Notes under the pieces: model-generated
The model's input: the letters and a program-made list of their open reading frames with translations, nothing else
Database searches by the model: none
What the model was told of the DNA's origin: nothing
Position numbers and translations under genes: made by a program
NCBI GenBank assembly: GCA_023443285.1
Contig: JAEZVB010000065.1
Location: forward strand, 1 to 48,761
Length of the DNA stretch: 48,761 bases
Source of the DNA: Bacillota bacterium
GTDB lineage: Bacteria; Bacillota; Negativicutes; Sporomusales; Sporomusaceae
Direction of reading: 5' to 3'
Shown: positions 14,733 to 24,590 of the stretch, piece by piece
Layout: each line of letters opens with the position of its first letter
Position numbering within the stretch: position 1 is the first letter of the stretch

Positions 14733-16664
14733 TCAATAGCGTGATTCAGCCAAACCAAAGCTATAAACCACTTTGGGCCCAGCTTCAGGATTAGCGTTAG
14801 GCTCAGCCGTAGCCGGCGGTACATCAGCAGGCGGCGGATTATCATCACTATTTTTTTCTTTTTCAGTTATTTTGCCTTGGTTTAACAGTTGCGCTAATTC
14901 TTCACCTTCAAGAGTTTCACGTTCTAACAGCGCAGCTGCAACCAAGTGCAGTTTATCGATGTTCTCTTTGAGCATCGCTTCGGTTTTAGAGTAAGCAGCC
15001 TCAATTAATCGCCGAACTTCCTTGTCAATGGAGTAAGCGACCTCTTCGCTATAGTTACGGTCACGAGAAATATCTCTTCCCAGGAAAACCTGCTGTTCCT
15101 GGCGGCGACCAAAAGTAATTGGTCCTAATACTTCACTCATGCCATACTCGGTAATCATCTTACGGGTTAAATCAGTCGCCCGTTCCAAATCATTTTGCGC
15201 TCCAGTACTAATTTCATCAAGCACAAGGGCTTCAGCAACACGCCCGCCAAGAAGCGTATTAAGTTGTTCAAGGAGCTCAGTCCTCGTCGCATAGTAACGG
15301 TCTTCCTTGGGCAGCATCAGCGTGTAACCGCCTGCCCGTCCACGAGGAATAATAGAAACTTTATGCACAGGATCAGTATGGGTAAGCATCATACCGACCA
15401 AAGCATGACCGGCTTCGTGATAAGCTGTCAGCTTCTTCTCTTTGTCACTAATGACCTTAGATTTGCGTTCCGGTCCTGCCACTACCCGTTCAACGGCTTC
15501 TTCCATCTCCGGCATTTCTATACGCCGCTTACTACGCCGAGCCGCTAATAATGCCGCCTCATTAACCAGATTGCTTAAGTCAGCCCCCGTGAAACCAGGG
15601 GTGCGCCTTGCCAATACATCCAAATCAACTTTTTCGCCAACCGGTTTGCCTTTGGTATGTACTTTAAGTATTTCCAGACGACCTTTAACATCAGGTCTAT
15701 CAACCACAATCTGGCGGTCAAACCGGCCTGGTCTGAGGAGTGCTGGATCCAGAATGTCCGGCCTGTTGGTTGCGGCAATAATGATAATACCTTCATTCAC
15801 GCCAAAGCCATCCATTTCAACAAGCAGTTGGTTTAACGTCTGTTCACGTTCGTCGTGACCGCCGCCAAGACCTGCGCCACGCTGGCGGCCAACAGCATCA
15901 ATTTCATCGATAAACACAATACAGGGAGCGCTTTTCTTGGCTTGTTCAAATAAGTCGCGTACCCTGGACGCGCCAACACCAACAAACATTTCTACAAAGT
16001 CGGAGCCACTAATACTGAAAAAGGGTACACCGGCTTCACCAGCTACCGCACGCGCCAGCAAGGTTTTACCTGTCCCAGGTGGTCCAAATAACAGAACGCC
16101 TTTGGGGATACGAGCCCCTAAATCATTGAATTTTTTAGGATGCTTCAGGAATTCAACAACTTCTTCCAAATCCTGCTTGGCTTCATCGGCTCCGGCCACA
16201 TCACTAAACGTGACCTTAGTCTTATCCTCACCATGCAGTTTAGCCCGGGATTTACCGAAAGACATAACCCGGTTGCCGCCCCCCTGCGTTTGCTGCATGA
16301 TAAAAAACCATACACCTATTAACAACAGAATTGGCAAAATAGATGAGAAAATGGTCGTCCACCACGGTGGCTGCGGCGGTTGTTCCGCTTTAATGTCAAC
16401 GCCTTTTTCTCTAAGTTGATTGATCAGCGTCGGATCATCTGGGGTAATAGTGGAAAATTCCTGGCCATCCTTAAGTTTGCCGCGAATAGTATTTTCAACA
16501 ATGGTTACCCGTTCGACCTTTTGCTCTTCAACCTGTTTCAGGAATTGAGTGTAACTTACTTCCTGCTTAGGTGTTGTCCGTGATGAATAATAGTCAATTA
16601 TCGATATAGCTATTATGATAATTAACAAATAGAAACTAACATTCCGAAAAAACTTGTTCAACAA
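14733..16664 (-). CDS. ftsH: ATP-dependent zinc metalloprotease FtsH
   Basis: Membrane-anchored AAA+ protease that degrades misfolded and regulatory proteins. About 643 residues. It has an N-terminal membrane span (about 8-25), an extracytoplasmic domain and a second span (about 108-124). The AAA domain has Walker A GPPGTGKT near residue 195, Walker B IVFIDEIDA and the second region of homology. The zinc site is HEAGH. The tail is rich in Pro, Ala and Asn. The start is TTG at 16664 (or 16661), with GGAGG 5-8 bases upstream; the GTG at 16688 lies before that ribosome binding site. tilS-hpt-ftsH is a conserved Firmicute order. Confidence 0.97.
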   Translation of the reverse strand: MLNKFFRNVSFYLLIIIIAISIIDYYSSRTTPKQEVSYTQFLKQVEEQKVERVTIVENTIRGKLKDGQEFSTITPDDPTLINQLREKGVDIKAEQPPQPPWWTTIFSSILPILLLIGVWFFIMQQTQGGGNRVMSFGKSRAKLHGEDKTKVTFSDVAGADEAKQDLEEVVEFLKHPKKFNDLGARIPKGVLLFGPPGTGKTLLARAVAGEAGVPFFSISGSDFVEMFVGVGASRVRDLFEQAKKSAPCIVFIDEIDAVGRQRGAGLGGGHDEREQTLNQLLVEMDGFGVNEGIIIIAATNRPDILDPALLRPGRFDRQIVVDRPDVKGRLEILKVHTKGKPVGEKVDLDVLARRTPGFTGADLSNLVNEAALLAARRSKRRIEMPEMEEAVERVVAGPERKSKVISDKEKKLTAYHEAGHALVGMMLTHTDPVHKVSIIPRGRAGGYTLMLPKEDRYYATRTELLEQLNTLLGGRVAEALVLDEISTGAQNDLERATDLTRKMITEYGMSEVLGPITFGRRQEQQVFLGRDISRDRNYSEEVAYSIDKEVRRLIEAAYSKTEAMLKENIDKLHLVAAALLERETLEGEELAQLLNQGKITEKEKNSDDNPPPADVPPATAEPNANPEAGPKVVYSFGLAESRY

Positions 16665-16771
16665 GTAGCCCTCCTCTCGCTGGAGCACACGAACTGCATT
16701 AGATGCATGTTATCATTCATATCGCATTATTATAGCACACTAAAGAAAAATTGACAATTAAGGAAAAACTT

Positions 16772-17326
16772 TTATAAGCTCTCATATGCTTCGGGCTTGA
16801 GCACCCCGATAAACGGAAAATTACGGTACTTCTCTGCAAAATCGAGTCCATAGCCAACAACAAAGTAGTCCGGGATAGTAAAGCCATTGTAGGCAATCGG
16901 AACATCCACTTTGCGACGGTCAGGTTTGTTTAAGAGCGTGCAAATCTTAATACTGGCCGGTTTACGCGACCATAAATTATCCATAAGATAGTTTAAGGTC
17001 AGCCCTGAATCAATAATGTCTTCCACAATAAGCACATGCTTATTTTCTACATCCTCATCCAGATCCTTTAAGATCCGAACAACGCCACTAGAAGAAGTGG
17101 AAGCTCCATAGCTGGATACAGCCATAAAGTCAATAGCAACAGGTAACTTAATTGAACGAGCCAAGTCGGCCATAAAGATTACTGCGCCGCGCAAAACACC
17201 AATCATCAATATTTCTTTGCCTGCATAATCTTTCGTGATGGCTTCGCCCAATTCTTTAATCCGGCTCGCAACTTGCTCCTCACTAAATAATATCTTCTCC
17301 AAATCATCCATCATATTATTACTCAT
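16772..17326 (-). CDS. hpt: Hypoxanthine phosphoribosyltransferase
   Basis: Purine salvage: makes IMP and GMP from hypoxanthine/guanine and PRPP. 184 residues. The PRPP-binding motif is VLIVEDIIDSGLTLNYL. LMIGVLRGAVIFMADL is the N-terminal signature and DYFVVGYGLDFAEKYRN the C-terminal loop. The ATG at 17326 has GGAGG 10 bases upstream. A TTG at 17332 is possible and would overlap the tilS stop. Translationally coupled to tilS. Confidence 0.95.
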   Translation of the reverse strand: MSNNMMDDLEKILFSEEQVASRIKELGEAITKDYAGKEILMIGVLRGAVIFMADLARSIKLPVAIDFMAVSSYGASTSSSGVVRILKDLDEDVENKHVLIVEDIIDSGLTLNYLMDNLWSRKPASIKICTLLNKPDRRKVDVPIAYNGFTIPDYFVVGYGLDFAEKYRNFPFIGVLKPEAYESL

Positions 17327-17328
17327 AT

Positions 17329-18720
17329 TCAAAATTCCTCCTGTTTAGTAATACTCAGTTGCAAAATTTTTTTCGTAGTTGCGGTAATTTTGCCGTACTC
17401 ACTTTGGCGGAAACCAGCCACCCACAAGATTTCTTGTTGATCGGCAACAATAGGAACATGGTCGCGCACCGCTTCCGGAACTTTATGGTCAATAAAAAAC
17501 TCTTTGACTTTTTTTTGGCCATTAAGACCTAGTGGTCGAAATCTATCTCCCGGCAATCTCGACCGCACAACAAGGGGCAATACCAGTTGCTCAAAATCAA
17601 AGATAGCTACATTCCGTCCTTTGTTTTGTGGAAGTGTTGTCACCATTTCTGTCCGGATGGTACTGAAGCCAGCAGTCGTACTCCCTGGTATATTTAGCTC
17701 CACTGGTGTAAACCCTTTTTTATGATCCGCTTGTAATTGGCCGGCAGTGTAGTCCTCAAACACAAGACCGGTATATGTTTTTCTGGCAATCAACCCTTTT
17801 GGCAAAGTTAACACCGACCCAACTGTGCCATTTAACGCCATAATAAGTAATTTTTCCACATGAACAAAGCTTATTCCTGTCAGCTCACCACGTTTTTTCT
17901 CAATTACCTGACGAATTAATTCTCGTTGCAATGCGGTAGGAATAGCTGCTAATTCCCGGCTGACAATAGTTATGCCGCTACCGATTGTCGCCACACTTCC
18001 CCATAGTTTGGCAGCTTGCCCGCGAATATACTCATATTCATCGCCTGCTAGATCAGCCATACGCCAAATAGCCTCACGAATGGCTGGGTTGTAGTTTTTC
18101 TCTAGTGCCGGCAATAATTCCAGGCGTATCCTGTTTCTCCGGTAATCTGTACTTAAGTTTGAGCTGTCATATCTCGGTAGAAGTCCGTGTTCCTCGCAAT
18201 AGGCCTCAATCTCCTTACGACTGATAGAAAGCAGCGGACGCATTACATCACGATGTAAGGGCTGCATACCCCGCAGTCCGCCGCTGCCTGTTCCGCGCAA
18301 GAAATTAAGCAGCACAGTTTCCACTTGGTCATCACGATGATGGCCTGTGGCAATCCGTGCGCCACCCCAGGCGGCGGCAGTGCTGCGCAAAAACTGATAC
18401 CTGATTAGCCGCGCTGCTTCCTCTTGTGATGATATTTTGTTGGCCTTACTATAGGCGGGTACATCGATGGCTGTAACCCAGCATTTTAAACCAAGGCCGG
18501 CTGCAAAATCAGCAACAAAGTCTGCTTCCGCCGCAGCCTCTTGCCGTAACATGTGATTTACATGAGCTACACCCAAACAAAAACTATACTCCGTTTTCAA
18601 CCGGTTTAGAATATGGACAAGCGCCAGCGAATCAGGCCCACCTGAACAGGCAGCCAAAATCCGGCTGCCTGGCTGAATGAGCTTGTAGTTTCTGATCCAT
18701 GCTGTTACCTTATCAATCAT
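17329..18720 (-). CDS. tilS: tRNA(Ile)-lysidine synthase
   Basis: Modifies C34 of the CAU-anticodon isoleucine tRNA to lysidine; essential for AUA reading. 463 residues. The N-terminal PP-loop ATPase motif is ACSGGPDSLAL, with GHHRDDQVETVLLNFLRGTG as the second conserved block. The C-terminal substrate-binding domains follow (SRLPGDRFRPLG; FFIDHKVPEAVRD). Its stop overlaps the hpt start region. The gene order tilS-hpt-ftsH matches Bacillus. Confidence 0.96.
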   Translation of the reverse strand: MIDKVTAWIRNYKLIQPGSRILAACSGGPDSLALVHILNRLKTEYSFCLGVAHVNHMLRQEAAAEADFVADFAAGLGLKCWVTAIDVPAYSKANKISSQEEAARLIRYQFLRSTAAAWGGARIATGHHRDDQVETVLLNFLRGTGSGGLRGMQPLHRDVMRPLLSISRKEIEAYCEEHGLLPRYDSSNLSTDYRRNRIRLELLPALEKNYNPAIREAIWRMADLAGDEYEYIRGQAAKLWGSVATIGSGITIVSRELAAIPTALQRELIRQVIEKKRGELTGISFVHVEKLLIMALNGTVGSVLTLPKGLIARKTYTGLVFEDYTAGQLQADHKKGFTPVELNIPGSTTAGFSTIRTEMVTTLPQNKGRNVAIFDFEQLVLPLVVRSRLPGDRFRPLGLNGQKKVKEFFIDHKVPEAVRDHVPIVADQQEILWVAGFRQSEYGKITATTKKILQLSITKQEEF

Positions 18721-18842
18721 ACATTATCCCCGGCTTCCCACTTAAGTAAGACTGTGTTAGTATTTTAGTTTCCCATTCGCGTCCTAACCCAAGATTTCCT
18801 GCCTACCTCACCTGTCTGGCAATGTTTGCTTAGCAAAAAGCA

Positions 18843-18862
18843 ACAGGGCGTACTCGCCCTGT
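18843..18862 (-). terminator. Terminator after the dehydratase-like pair
   Basis: 8-bp perfect stem ACAGGGCG (18843-18850) and CGCCCTGT (18855-18862), loop TACT. On the minus strand a GCTTTTTGC stretch follows. Confidence 0.65.
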
Positions 18863-18919
18863 AGTTTAGTCTCCTTACGCAGACTCTTATCATTCTGTTT
18901 CAGTTTTCTGTAAAATTCT

Positions 18920-20035
18920 TTACTGGACAATACACTTTACACCGCCAAGTTTGGTAGTTTGGTGCAACTTATTCTGCCGATATTTTAATAAATCAATAAA
19001 AGCTTCCAGCCTTGTCCTAATCCCTGCCTCGCCAGTCTGCTCATCATAGGTAAGCGTCAATACTGGCATATCAATGTCCTGGCTGACCTTAGGCAAAATA
19101 TTTTTGGCCACTACTTCCGGCATACAGGTAAACGGATATAACTGAATGATCCCGTCATAGCCCTGCTGTTTCTTTAAAAGGGTGTAGGCAATACTTTTCT
19201 GCCCATGACCGCCAATATAATGGCATAGATAGGGATTAGCCAGCGCTGACAATCCTTGGTACAATTCCACATAAGCTTGGCGACGCAATAAATGTCCTTT
19301 AACATAATCGCTTAAATACATAGTTTTAGCAACCTCAACCCCCATGTTACCAAGACAGCGCTCCAAATTCTGATTCACAAAAGATTCCAGCATTACATAA
19401 ATTTCGCCTACTATAGCAACTCTGAGCGGCGTAGCCTCCGGAGCTACCTTGATCACCTGCAGCCTTTGGAGCAATTGTTCCCGCAAGCCCCTAAGCGCCT
19501 GACAGCTTTCTGCCAAATCAATCTCTTGTACTGCCTGCTCCCAAAGCAGAGTTGCCGATCCGCGCACTACTTCTGTCGCCCTGAGGCGATTGACCTCGCG
19601 ACCTATATCATCGAGCAGATTCATCTTCGCACCTGCGATTTGAAAAGCCCGATATATTTGGTACCAGCTCGCGCGAGGAGCTACTAATCTTAGCTGCCGA
19701 TACACTGCTACGAGACTGGGCTCTATGGTAATCATCCTGAATTGATACCCTAACTCTCCCAGGATTTGTTGTTGTATGACACTATAATAACCAAGGCGGC
19801 AAGGTCCAACACCGCCGCAAGTCACTAGCGTATCGGCCCCCAGCTCCAGTGCCTCAGCAAAATTGCCTAACATGAGTTTAAACGGCAGACATACTGTTTC
19901 AGGCGAAAGCTTCATTCCCAGTTCCATTGTATGCTTGGTACTAGGCGGCGGAACCAATACCTGACACCCCAAATTACTAAATAATGATTTTAAGACAATG
20001 CTCAGCGTTCCCATATGAGGAAAGGTGACAATCAT
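18920..20035 (-). CDS. 2-hydroxyacyl-CoA dehydratase-like protein (COG3581-type)
   Basis: 371 residues. The N-terminus is FPHMGTLSIVLKSLF. Cysteines occur in ETVCLPFKLMLGN, VTCGGVGPCRLGYY, PYLCHYIGGHGQK and YPFTCMPEVVAK. This pattern belongs to the family related to HgdB subunits and to the C-terminal part of giant acyl-CoA dehydratase activases. The cysteines suggest an iron-sulfur cluster. It overlaps the partner gene upstream by 4 bases (ATGA). No ATPase activase domain is present in either gene. The substrate is unknown. Confidence 0.75.
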   Translation of the reverse strand: MIVTFPHMGTLSIVLKSLFSNLGCQVLVPPPSTKHTMELGMKLSPETVCLPFKLMLGNFAEALELGADTLVTCGGVGPCRLGYYSVIQQQILGELGYQFRMITIEPSLVAVYRQLRLVAPRASWYQIYRAFQIAGAKMNLLDDIGREVNRLRATEVVRGSATLLWEQAVQEIDLAESCQALRGLREQLLQRLQVIKVAPEATPLRVAIVGEIYVMLESFVNQNLERCLGNMGVEVAKTMYLSDYVKGHLLRRQAYVELYQGLSALANPYLCHYIGGHGQKSIAYTLLKKQQGYDGIIQLYPFTCMPEVVAKNILPKVSQDIDMPVLTLTYDEQTGEAGIRTRLEAFIDLLKYRQNKLHQTTKLGGVKCIVQ

Positions 20036-20940
20036 CTGACCAGCCTCCGCTTAACCATATCGGTAAAAGCCTCCAACCGGGTAACCAGCCCGGCTTCTGC
20101 CGTATGTTCATCAAGAGCCAGTTGCATACAAGGGATATTCCGCTTCCCGGCTTGTTGCCGAATCAGCTCGCCGACCAGTGCGTCCGGCCCACAGGCAAAA
20201 CAGGTTAGAAAAATAATGCCTTGTACGGGGCATTTTCCCGTCATAAGCGCCATTGCCGCCCCGGCAATAGTATGACTATTAGACCAAAATAGTTTTTTCT
20301 CCAATCTTGCCGCCATACAGTTAATCTGTTTCGGCTCCACCATCTCGGGAGTAACCGTCTGCATCCCTAGTTTTGCTAATTTTTCTAATGTCCCCAGGCT
20401 AACCTGGCGGTCATAAAGAATATATGGATGACCAATAAGCGCAATCCGCGGCCGTCCATCATAGACCCACTCTATCGTCTGAAGTCGTTCCCGGCACTGC
20501 CAGGCTCTGAACCATGCATACAGGCTTGCCGCCACACCTCGGCCAAGCAACTGTCCAACAGTAACAACAGCTTGGTACAACTGCCTGCTGTTTTGCCGCA
20601 TATCAACATTTACATCAATAATGGGCGGCCATTTGCCGGCACTATTTCTGAGCACGTCAGGCATACCGATAATTTTAGGGCACGTATATTGTCCCTGCCT
20701 GATACTGACAAGCCGCGGCAAAAACAAATAATCTACTTTATCCCGCAAAGAACAGGTATGACCGTAAAAGACCTTTGACGGCAAACACATCTCATCGAGA
20801 ACACCGCCACAATCAAGGGTATTTCTCGATGTTTCTCCAGATAATACTACCTCGGCTCCCAGTTCCGATAAAAACCGTTCTAATACTGATCCATATTGAA
20901 AATGCAACAAGCCTTGCGGCACTCCAATGCGCAGGCTCAT
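20032..20940 (-). CDS. Acyl-CoA dehydratase activase-related protein (COG3580/DUF2229-type)
   Basis: 302 residues. It begins RIGVPQGLLHFQYGSVLERFL, typical of DUF2229. Cysteines lie in LDCGGVLDEMCLPSKVFYGH, YTCPKIIG and LTCFACGPDALV. It is first in a two-gene operon with its 371-residue homologue, which probably forms the other half of a complex. In many anaerobes these two modules are fused behind an ASKHA ATPase; here they are separate and the ATPase is missing. The role is unknown. Confidence 0.75.
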   Translation of the reverse strand: MSLRIGVPQGLLHFQYGSVLERFLSELGAEVVLSGETSRNTLDCGGVLDEMCLPSKVFYGHTCSLRDKVDYLFLPRLVSIRQGQYTCPKIIGMPDVLRNSAGKWPPIIDVNVDMRQNSRQLYQAVVTVGQLLGRGVAASLYAWFRAWQCRERLQTIEWVYDGRPRIALIGHPYILYDRQVSLGTLEKLAKLGMQTVTPEMVEPKQINCMAARLEKKLFWSNSHTIAGAAMALMTGKCPVQGIIFLTCFACGPDALVGELIRQQAGKRNIPCMQLALDEHTAEAGLVTRLEAFTDMVKRRLVR

Positions 20941-21263
20941 GCCCCCCTTCCAGCATATAGGGTTGCCTCCAGTACATCCAGATATATTTTCAGGTTACTC
21001 ACCCCTTACGATAATCAACTTGCGCTAACAACACTGTTTCTTTAGCATACCAGTTGCTTATTCAGCTTCCATTCGTAATTCCCAGTATGTCCCAATATGT
21101 TAAAAATATGCATTAGAAGCTGCCTTATCCCACTTAGCTGTCCCCACGGTTTGGTCGGCACTACAGTTTTTTCAGGCAAAAATATATAACCTAGGATTTT
21201 TCCCTGCTAATGTATAATAAAGGAGTTATACAACCACTACATACGAAAGGACTGATTTTTACT
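20941..21263. other. Divergent intergenic region
   Basis: About 320 bases between the minus-strand DUF2229 gene and the plus-strand exported-protein gene. A TATAAT at 21213-21218 is the best -10 for the plus-strand gene, but no good -35 is seen. I see no RNA gene or repeat here. Confidence 0.4.
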
Positions 21264-21887
21264 ATGCCTGTTCAACAGCTTCATTCTTGGTTTGGTAAAG
21301 TATTCTTCCTACTGCTGGTTCTGTGCACAGCTATGCCTGCTTGGGCAATCCAGCCTATCCAGGTAGCAGTTTTACCGCCGATTAATGCCGCTGGTTTAAG
21401 CAATATGGCTGATACTCAAATTATACAAAGCACGATAAAGCACCCATTTAAGTATCCCTATTATTCATTGCTTCCTGCTGAAACAGTGCTTGAGACCACA
21501 AAAAACTATTTAGCTGAAAATAAAAATTTCCGTTTGACAGATGAAAAAAGTCTCGCCCAACTTGCCAGCAACTTATCTGCTGATCTTGTAGTAGTAGTTG
21601 AATTATCGAGATTCGACCTTTCCAGAACATCGTCTTTTTGGAATGAGGATACATATATAAACTCTGATATTGTATTGAAGTGTTATGCTTACTCTCCCTT
21701 ATTAAAGCGATATGATGTAATTAAAGTAGCAAAGTGTGACCAGGAAGCTGAAAGCGTCAATACAAACAGCGAGTTTTTTTTAAAAGACCTTACCAATCAA
21801 ATACTCGCAAAACTGCCTTATAAGCGTATTCCACTTACAGGCTTTACAAAACCGGATCCGTTAATCGAGGAACAACCCCTGGATTAA
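21264..21887 (+). CDS. Exported CsgG/TolB-like hypothetical protein
   Basis: About 207 residues. The N-terminal signal peptide ends AMPAWA. The mature part opens IQPIQVAVLPPIN, and LAQLASNLSADLVVVVELSRF resembles the nucleotide/peptide-binding fold of periplasmic CsgG- or TolB-N-like proteins. No lipobox Cys is seen. It would lie in the periplasm of a two-membrane cell. The ATG at 21264 is preferred because an upstream ATG (21210) overlaps the likely -10. A single gene; the stop codon lies in the loop of its terminator. Confidence 0.65.
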   Translation: MPVQQLHSWFGKVFFLLLVLCTAMPAWAIQPIQVAVLPPINAAGLSNMADTQIIQSTIKHPFKYPYYSLLPAETVLETTKNYLAENKNFRLTDEKSLAQLASNLSADLVVVVELSRFDLSRTSSFWNEDTYINSDIVLKCYAYSPLLKRYDVIKVAKCDQEAESVNTNSEFFLKDLTNQILAKLPYKRIPLTGFTKPDPLIEEQPLD

Positions 21888-21906
21888 AATCCAGGAGTTG
21901 TTTTTA
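21871..21906 (+). terminator. Terminator with the stop codon in its loop
   Basis: AACAAC plus CCTGGAT on the left (21871-21884) pair with ATCCAGG plus GTTGTT on the right (21889-21903). The TAA stop at 21885-21887 is in the 4-base loop, and a T-rich run follows. Confidence 0.8.
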
Positions 21907-21914
21907 TTTAGGAG

Positions 21915-24380
21915 TTATTGAATTCTATTTGGTGTATCCGAAACTTTAGCTACCAGAACAGCCATATCATCCTTTGCTTTACCACCAGACAATTGAATAG
22001 CTTGTCGCAGCAGCCTGTCGGCAATATCCTGGGGACGGTCACTACCAATGCAGCGCAAGAAATTAACTACCCAATTGTCCTTGTCGGTACTGTGAACAAC
22101 ATCGGTTACACCATCACTTACCATTACCACAATATCACCTGGAGCCAATACTCGTATCACAGGCTCAATTTCAACCTGATTCAATATCCCAATTGGTGGC
22201 GCTACCGGATTAATTGTTGTCACTTCCCGCACCCGTTTGACATAACTTGGAGCTGAGCCTACTTTTAAAAATTCCGTTTCGCCGGTAAACGTATCAATTA
22301 TCGCCATATCAATAGTGGCAAAAGTATCACCCGGCATTTTTATCAGCAGCAAGGAGTTAACCATCTTGATGGCTGTATTCACATCGAAACCCGTAGCTAA
22401 CAGTCTTTGCAAAAAGGTTATCGCTTGCCTGCTGATGTTCTCAGCAGCCTGGCCGCTACCCATACCATCGCTTAAAATAAGAGCCATTCTTCCCTGACCG
22501 ACAGGCTGAACTACAAAAGTATCGCCTGAAACCTGGTTTGTTACTTTGGCGGCTGTCGCCATGCCGGTCTCCACAGAATACCGCTTTGCCAGTTCCATCG
22601 TTAATTCACAGCATCTATGGCCAATTTTATTGCCACAGTTTGCCTGTAACAGCATCTTTTCCTGTAGCAAATTGGCTGTCAACGGCAAAATCGTATTAAC
22701 ACACTCCCGTGTCCCACTACACATCTTTTTTTGGGCTTCTACCCGAACTTTGCCTTGTTCATTAATTACCCGAACCCCGGTCAGTGGGCATCCTAAGACA
22801 GCCGCTCGTTCTGTCAGTATCTCAGCAACTTCGGTATCTGTTTGCGGTCCTTTTTTTAGTTCCTGAGCCAAATTGTTAATAATGACCCCGGTTGCTTGCA
22901 GTTGCTCACTAGCCACTTGACGGCATTCGGTGATTTTTTTATGCCAGTACCAATAAGTTATGTTACTTGACGCCTCTTGATTAATAATTTCCAGAAGACT
23001 CTGTTTGTTAATGCACAGACCGTTAATGATGTCAGGTACGGCTCCAGCCCTAAGCTTCCCTGCCTCCGCCAAGGCTAGCATATCCAGCATTGCTTGATAG
23101 GTTTGGTAAAAATCCCGATCCCAACACTCCTCGCGCCGTGCACACGAACCGCAGATTCGTTCTCCGACAGCCGTAAGCATGTGAGCTAGTTGACTTTCTT
23201 TAATCTTTTCGTTGAAACTAGCAGCTTCTCTCGAACTATCAATACCAGCGTTACTTGCTAAATCAGTAAAAATACTAACAATATTATTTAGTTTTTCCAC
23301 CACCATATGAACAGCCTGTAATGAGCCCCCTGCATCATCAGCTTCTTCAAAACAACTTTCCCGCCATTGCCGAATTTTTGCAGCCGGTACCAGCATAAAG
23401 CCAGCTCCGGCGGCAGTTACCTCAACCAAAACCAACAACAGTTGACTTGGTTGACCCAAATACAGCACAGCCGTAGCACTACCAAGCATAAACCCCAGTA
23501 ACACGGCAGGCTTTCCCAGTTCACGAAATAAGCCGCCTATCATTCCCGCCAGGGCATACACGGCAATTGCTGTCGCCGTAGCTGCATCACCACTGCTTAA
23601 CCCAATAACCAGTCCGGTAACTACGCCTACTGCCGCACCCACACCAGAACCACCGCTAAATGCCAGTGTCATGGTAATGAGTGCTCCGGCAATATTGCGC
23701 ATACTATAGCCATATATTTCAATATTGCCTAAACCGGCAACTGCTATCGCCAATACAATTGTACCGCTAAGAAGTGTTTCAATCCCGATCTGACGCTCCC
23801 TACTTTTCGTAAGAAATACCGGCATGCCATAACGAAAGATATAGGCCAACACCATACATAATGTGGCATCAAAAACTACCAACAGCATTCCGTACAAACT
23901 AAAGTCCCGCCAGGGCATAAGCGCTGCACCGCTTAAAAACATACAACCAAACATAAATAAAGGAACGGCCTGCGCCTTTTTTTCATATAACGTAAGCTTG
24001 TCCGCCAGACGCCAATACAGAAGCATTGACAGCAGATATATGAGTGCCTCCCGATAAAAGCCTGCACTAATCACACCTATTAATGCACCAAGGCCGACAC
24101 CAATCGCCCGTTCTCTGGCTAGTCCCGCAATGGCCGCAAAGAAGGCTAACCCAAAAGGCGCTATCTCCCCGAGCAAAGATACCCGTCCAAGCAGGATTGC
24201 CAGGATTGGCAACTGCAGATTCTGCACAGAAAATAGTTCCATACTCCGCTTCCCCAGCCAATCAAAAAACATCCTCCAGGCAAAGTCAGGCTTGTCTACT
24301 TGTACCAACTTTGTCTGAGGCTTGACAGATGGTGCCTGGATAATCTCGCTAGGCAGTGTAATAACAGATACTTTCGGCAT
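21915..24380 (-). CDS. spoIIE: Stage II sporulation protein E (phosphatase)
   Basis: Serine phosphatase that dephosphorylates SpoIIAA and so activates sigma-F in the forespore; also localises to the division site. 821 residues. The N-terminal third (about 45-330) holds roughly ten membrane helices. A cytoplasmic regulatory region follows, with a Cys cluster (ERICGSCARREECWD). The C-terminal PP2C domain (about 590-815) has ILSDGMGSGQAA and MVSDGVTDVV with metal-binding Asp residues. Start ATG with CAGGAGTG upstream. Full length and intact. Confidence 0.97.
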   Translation of the reverse strand: MPKVSVITLPSEIIQAPSVKPQTKLVQVDKPDFAWRMFFDWLGKRSMELFSVQNLQLPILAILLGRVSLLGEIAPFGLAFFAAIAGLARERAIGVGLGALIGVISAGFYREALIYLLSMLLYWRLADKLTLYEKKAQAVPLFMFGCMFLSGAALMPWRDFSLYGMLLVVFDATLCMVLAYIFRYGMPVFLTKSRERQIGIETLLSGTIVLAIAVAGLGNIEIYGYSMRNIAGALITMTLAFSGGSGVGAAVGVVTGLVIGLSSGDAATATAIAVYALAGMIGGLFRELGKPAVLLGFMLGSATAVLYLGQPSQLLLVLVEVTAAGAGFMLVPAAKIRQWRESCFEEADDAGGSLQAVHMVVEKLNNIVSIFTDLASNAGIDSSREAASFNEKIKESQLAHMLTAVGERICGSCARREECWDRDFYQTYQAMLDMLALAEAGKLRAGAVPDIINGLCINKQSLLEIINQEASSNITYWYWHKKITECRQVASEQLQATGVIINNLAQELKKGPQTDTEVAEILTERAAVLGCPLTGVRVINEQGKVRVEAQKKMCSGTRECVNTILPLTANLLQEKMLLQANCGNKIGHRCCELTMELAKRYSVETGMATAAKVTNQVSGDTFVVQPVGQGRMALILSDGMGSGQAAENISRQAITFLQRLLATGFDVNTAIKMVNSLLLIKMPGDTFATIDMAIIDTFTGETEFLKVGSAPSYVKRVREVTTINPVAPPIGILNQVEIEPVIRVLAPGDIVVMVSDGVTDVVHSTDKDNWVVNFLRCIGSDRPQDIADRLLRQAIQLSGGKAKDDMAVLVAKVSDTPNRIQ

Positions 24381-24510
24381 AAGTTCTTCACTCCTGTAAA
24401 AAAGATATGGCAGCTAATTCGAATTTTACAGAAGTTTCCAGTAAAATGTTTGTCCCTTTGCGTCACCTTGTCCATAAAATAATACGACATAAAGTGTGGT
24501 AAGCGACAAA

Positions 24511-24541
24511 AAACCACCCGGCTACTTATGCCAGATGGTTT
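24511..24541 (-). terminator. Terminator after the S1-domain gene
   Basis: Outer arms AAACCA (24511-24516) and TGGTTT (24536-24541) with an imperfect GGC/GCC inner stem, followed on the minus strand by six T. Confidence 0.65.
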
Positions 24542-24590
24542 ATGTTATAGATAATATAATCGCTTATTAAATTATTTGTCGATAATAGCG

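Noticed and set aside
24381..24511. Possible Spo0A boxes upstream of spoIIE
   Set aside because: TGTCG-type sequences are present on the minus strand, but none matches the 0A box well and no promoter with the expected spacing could be fixed.
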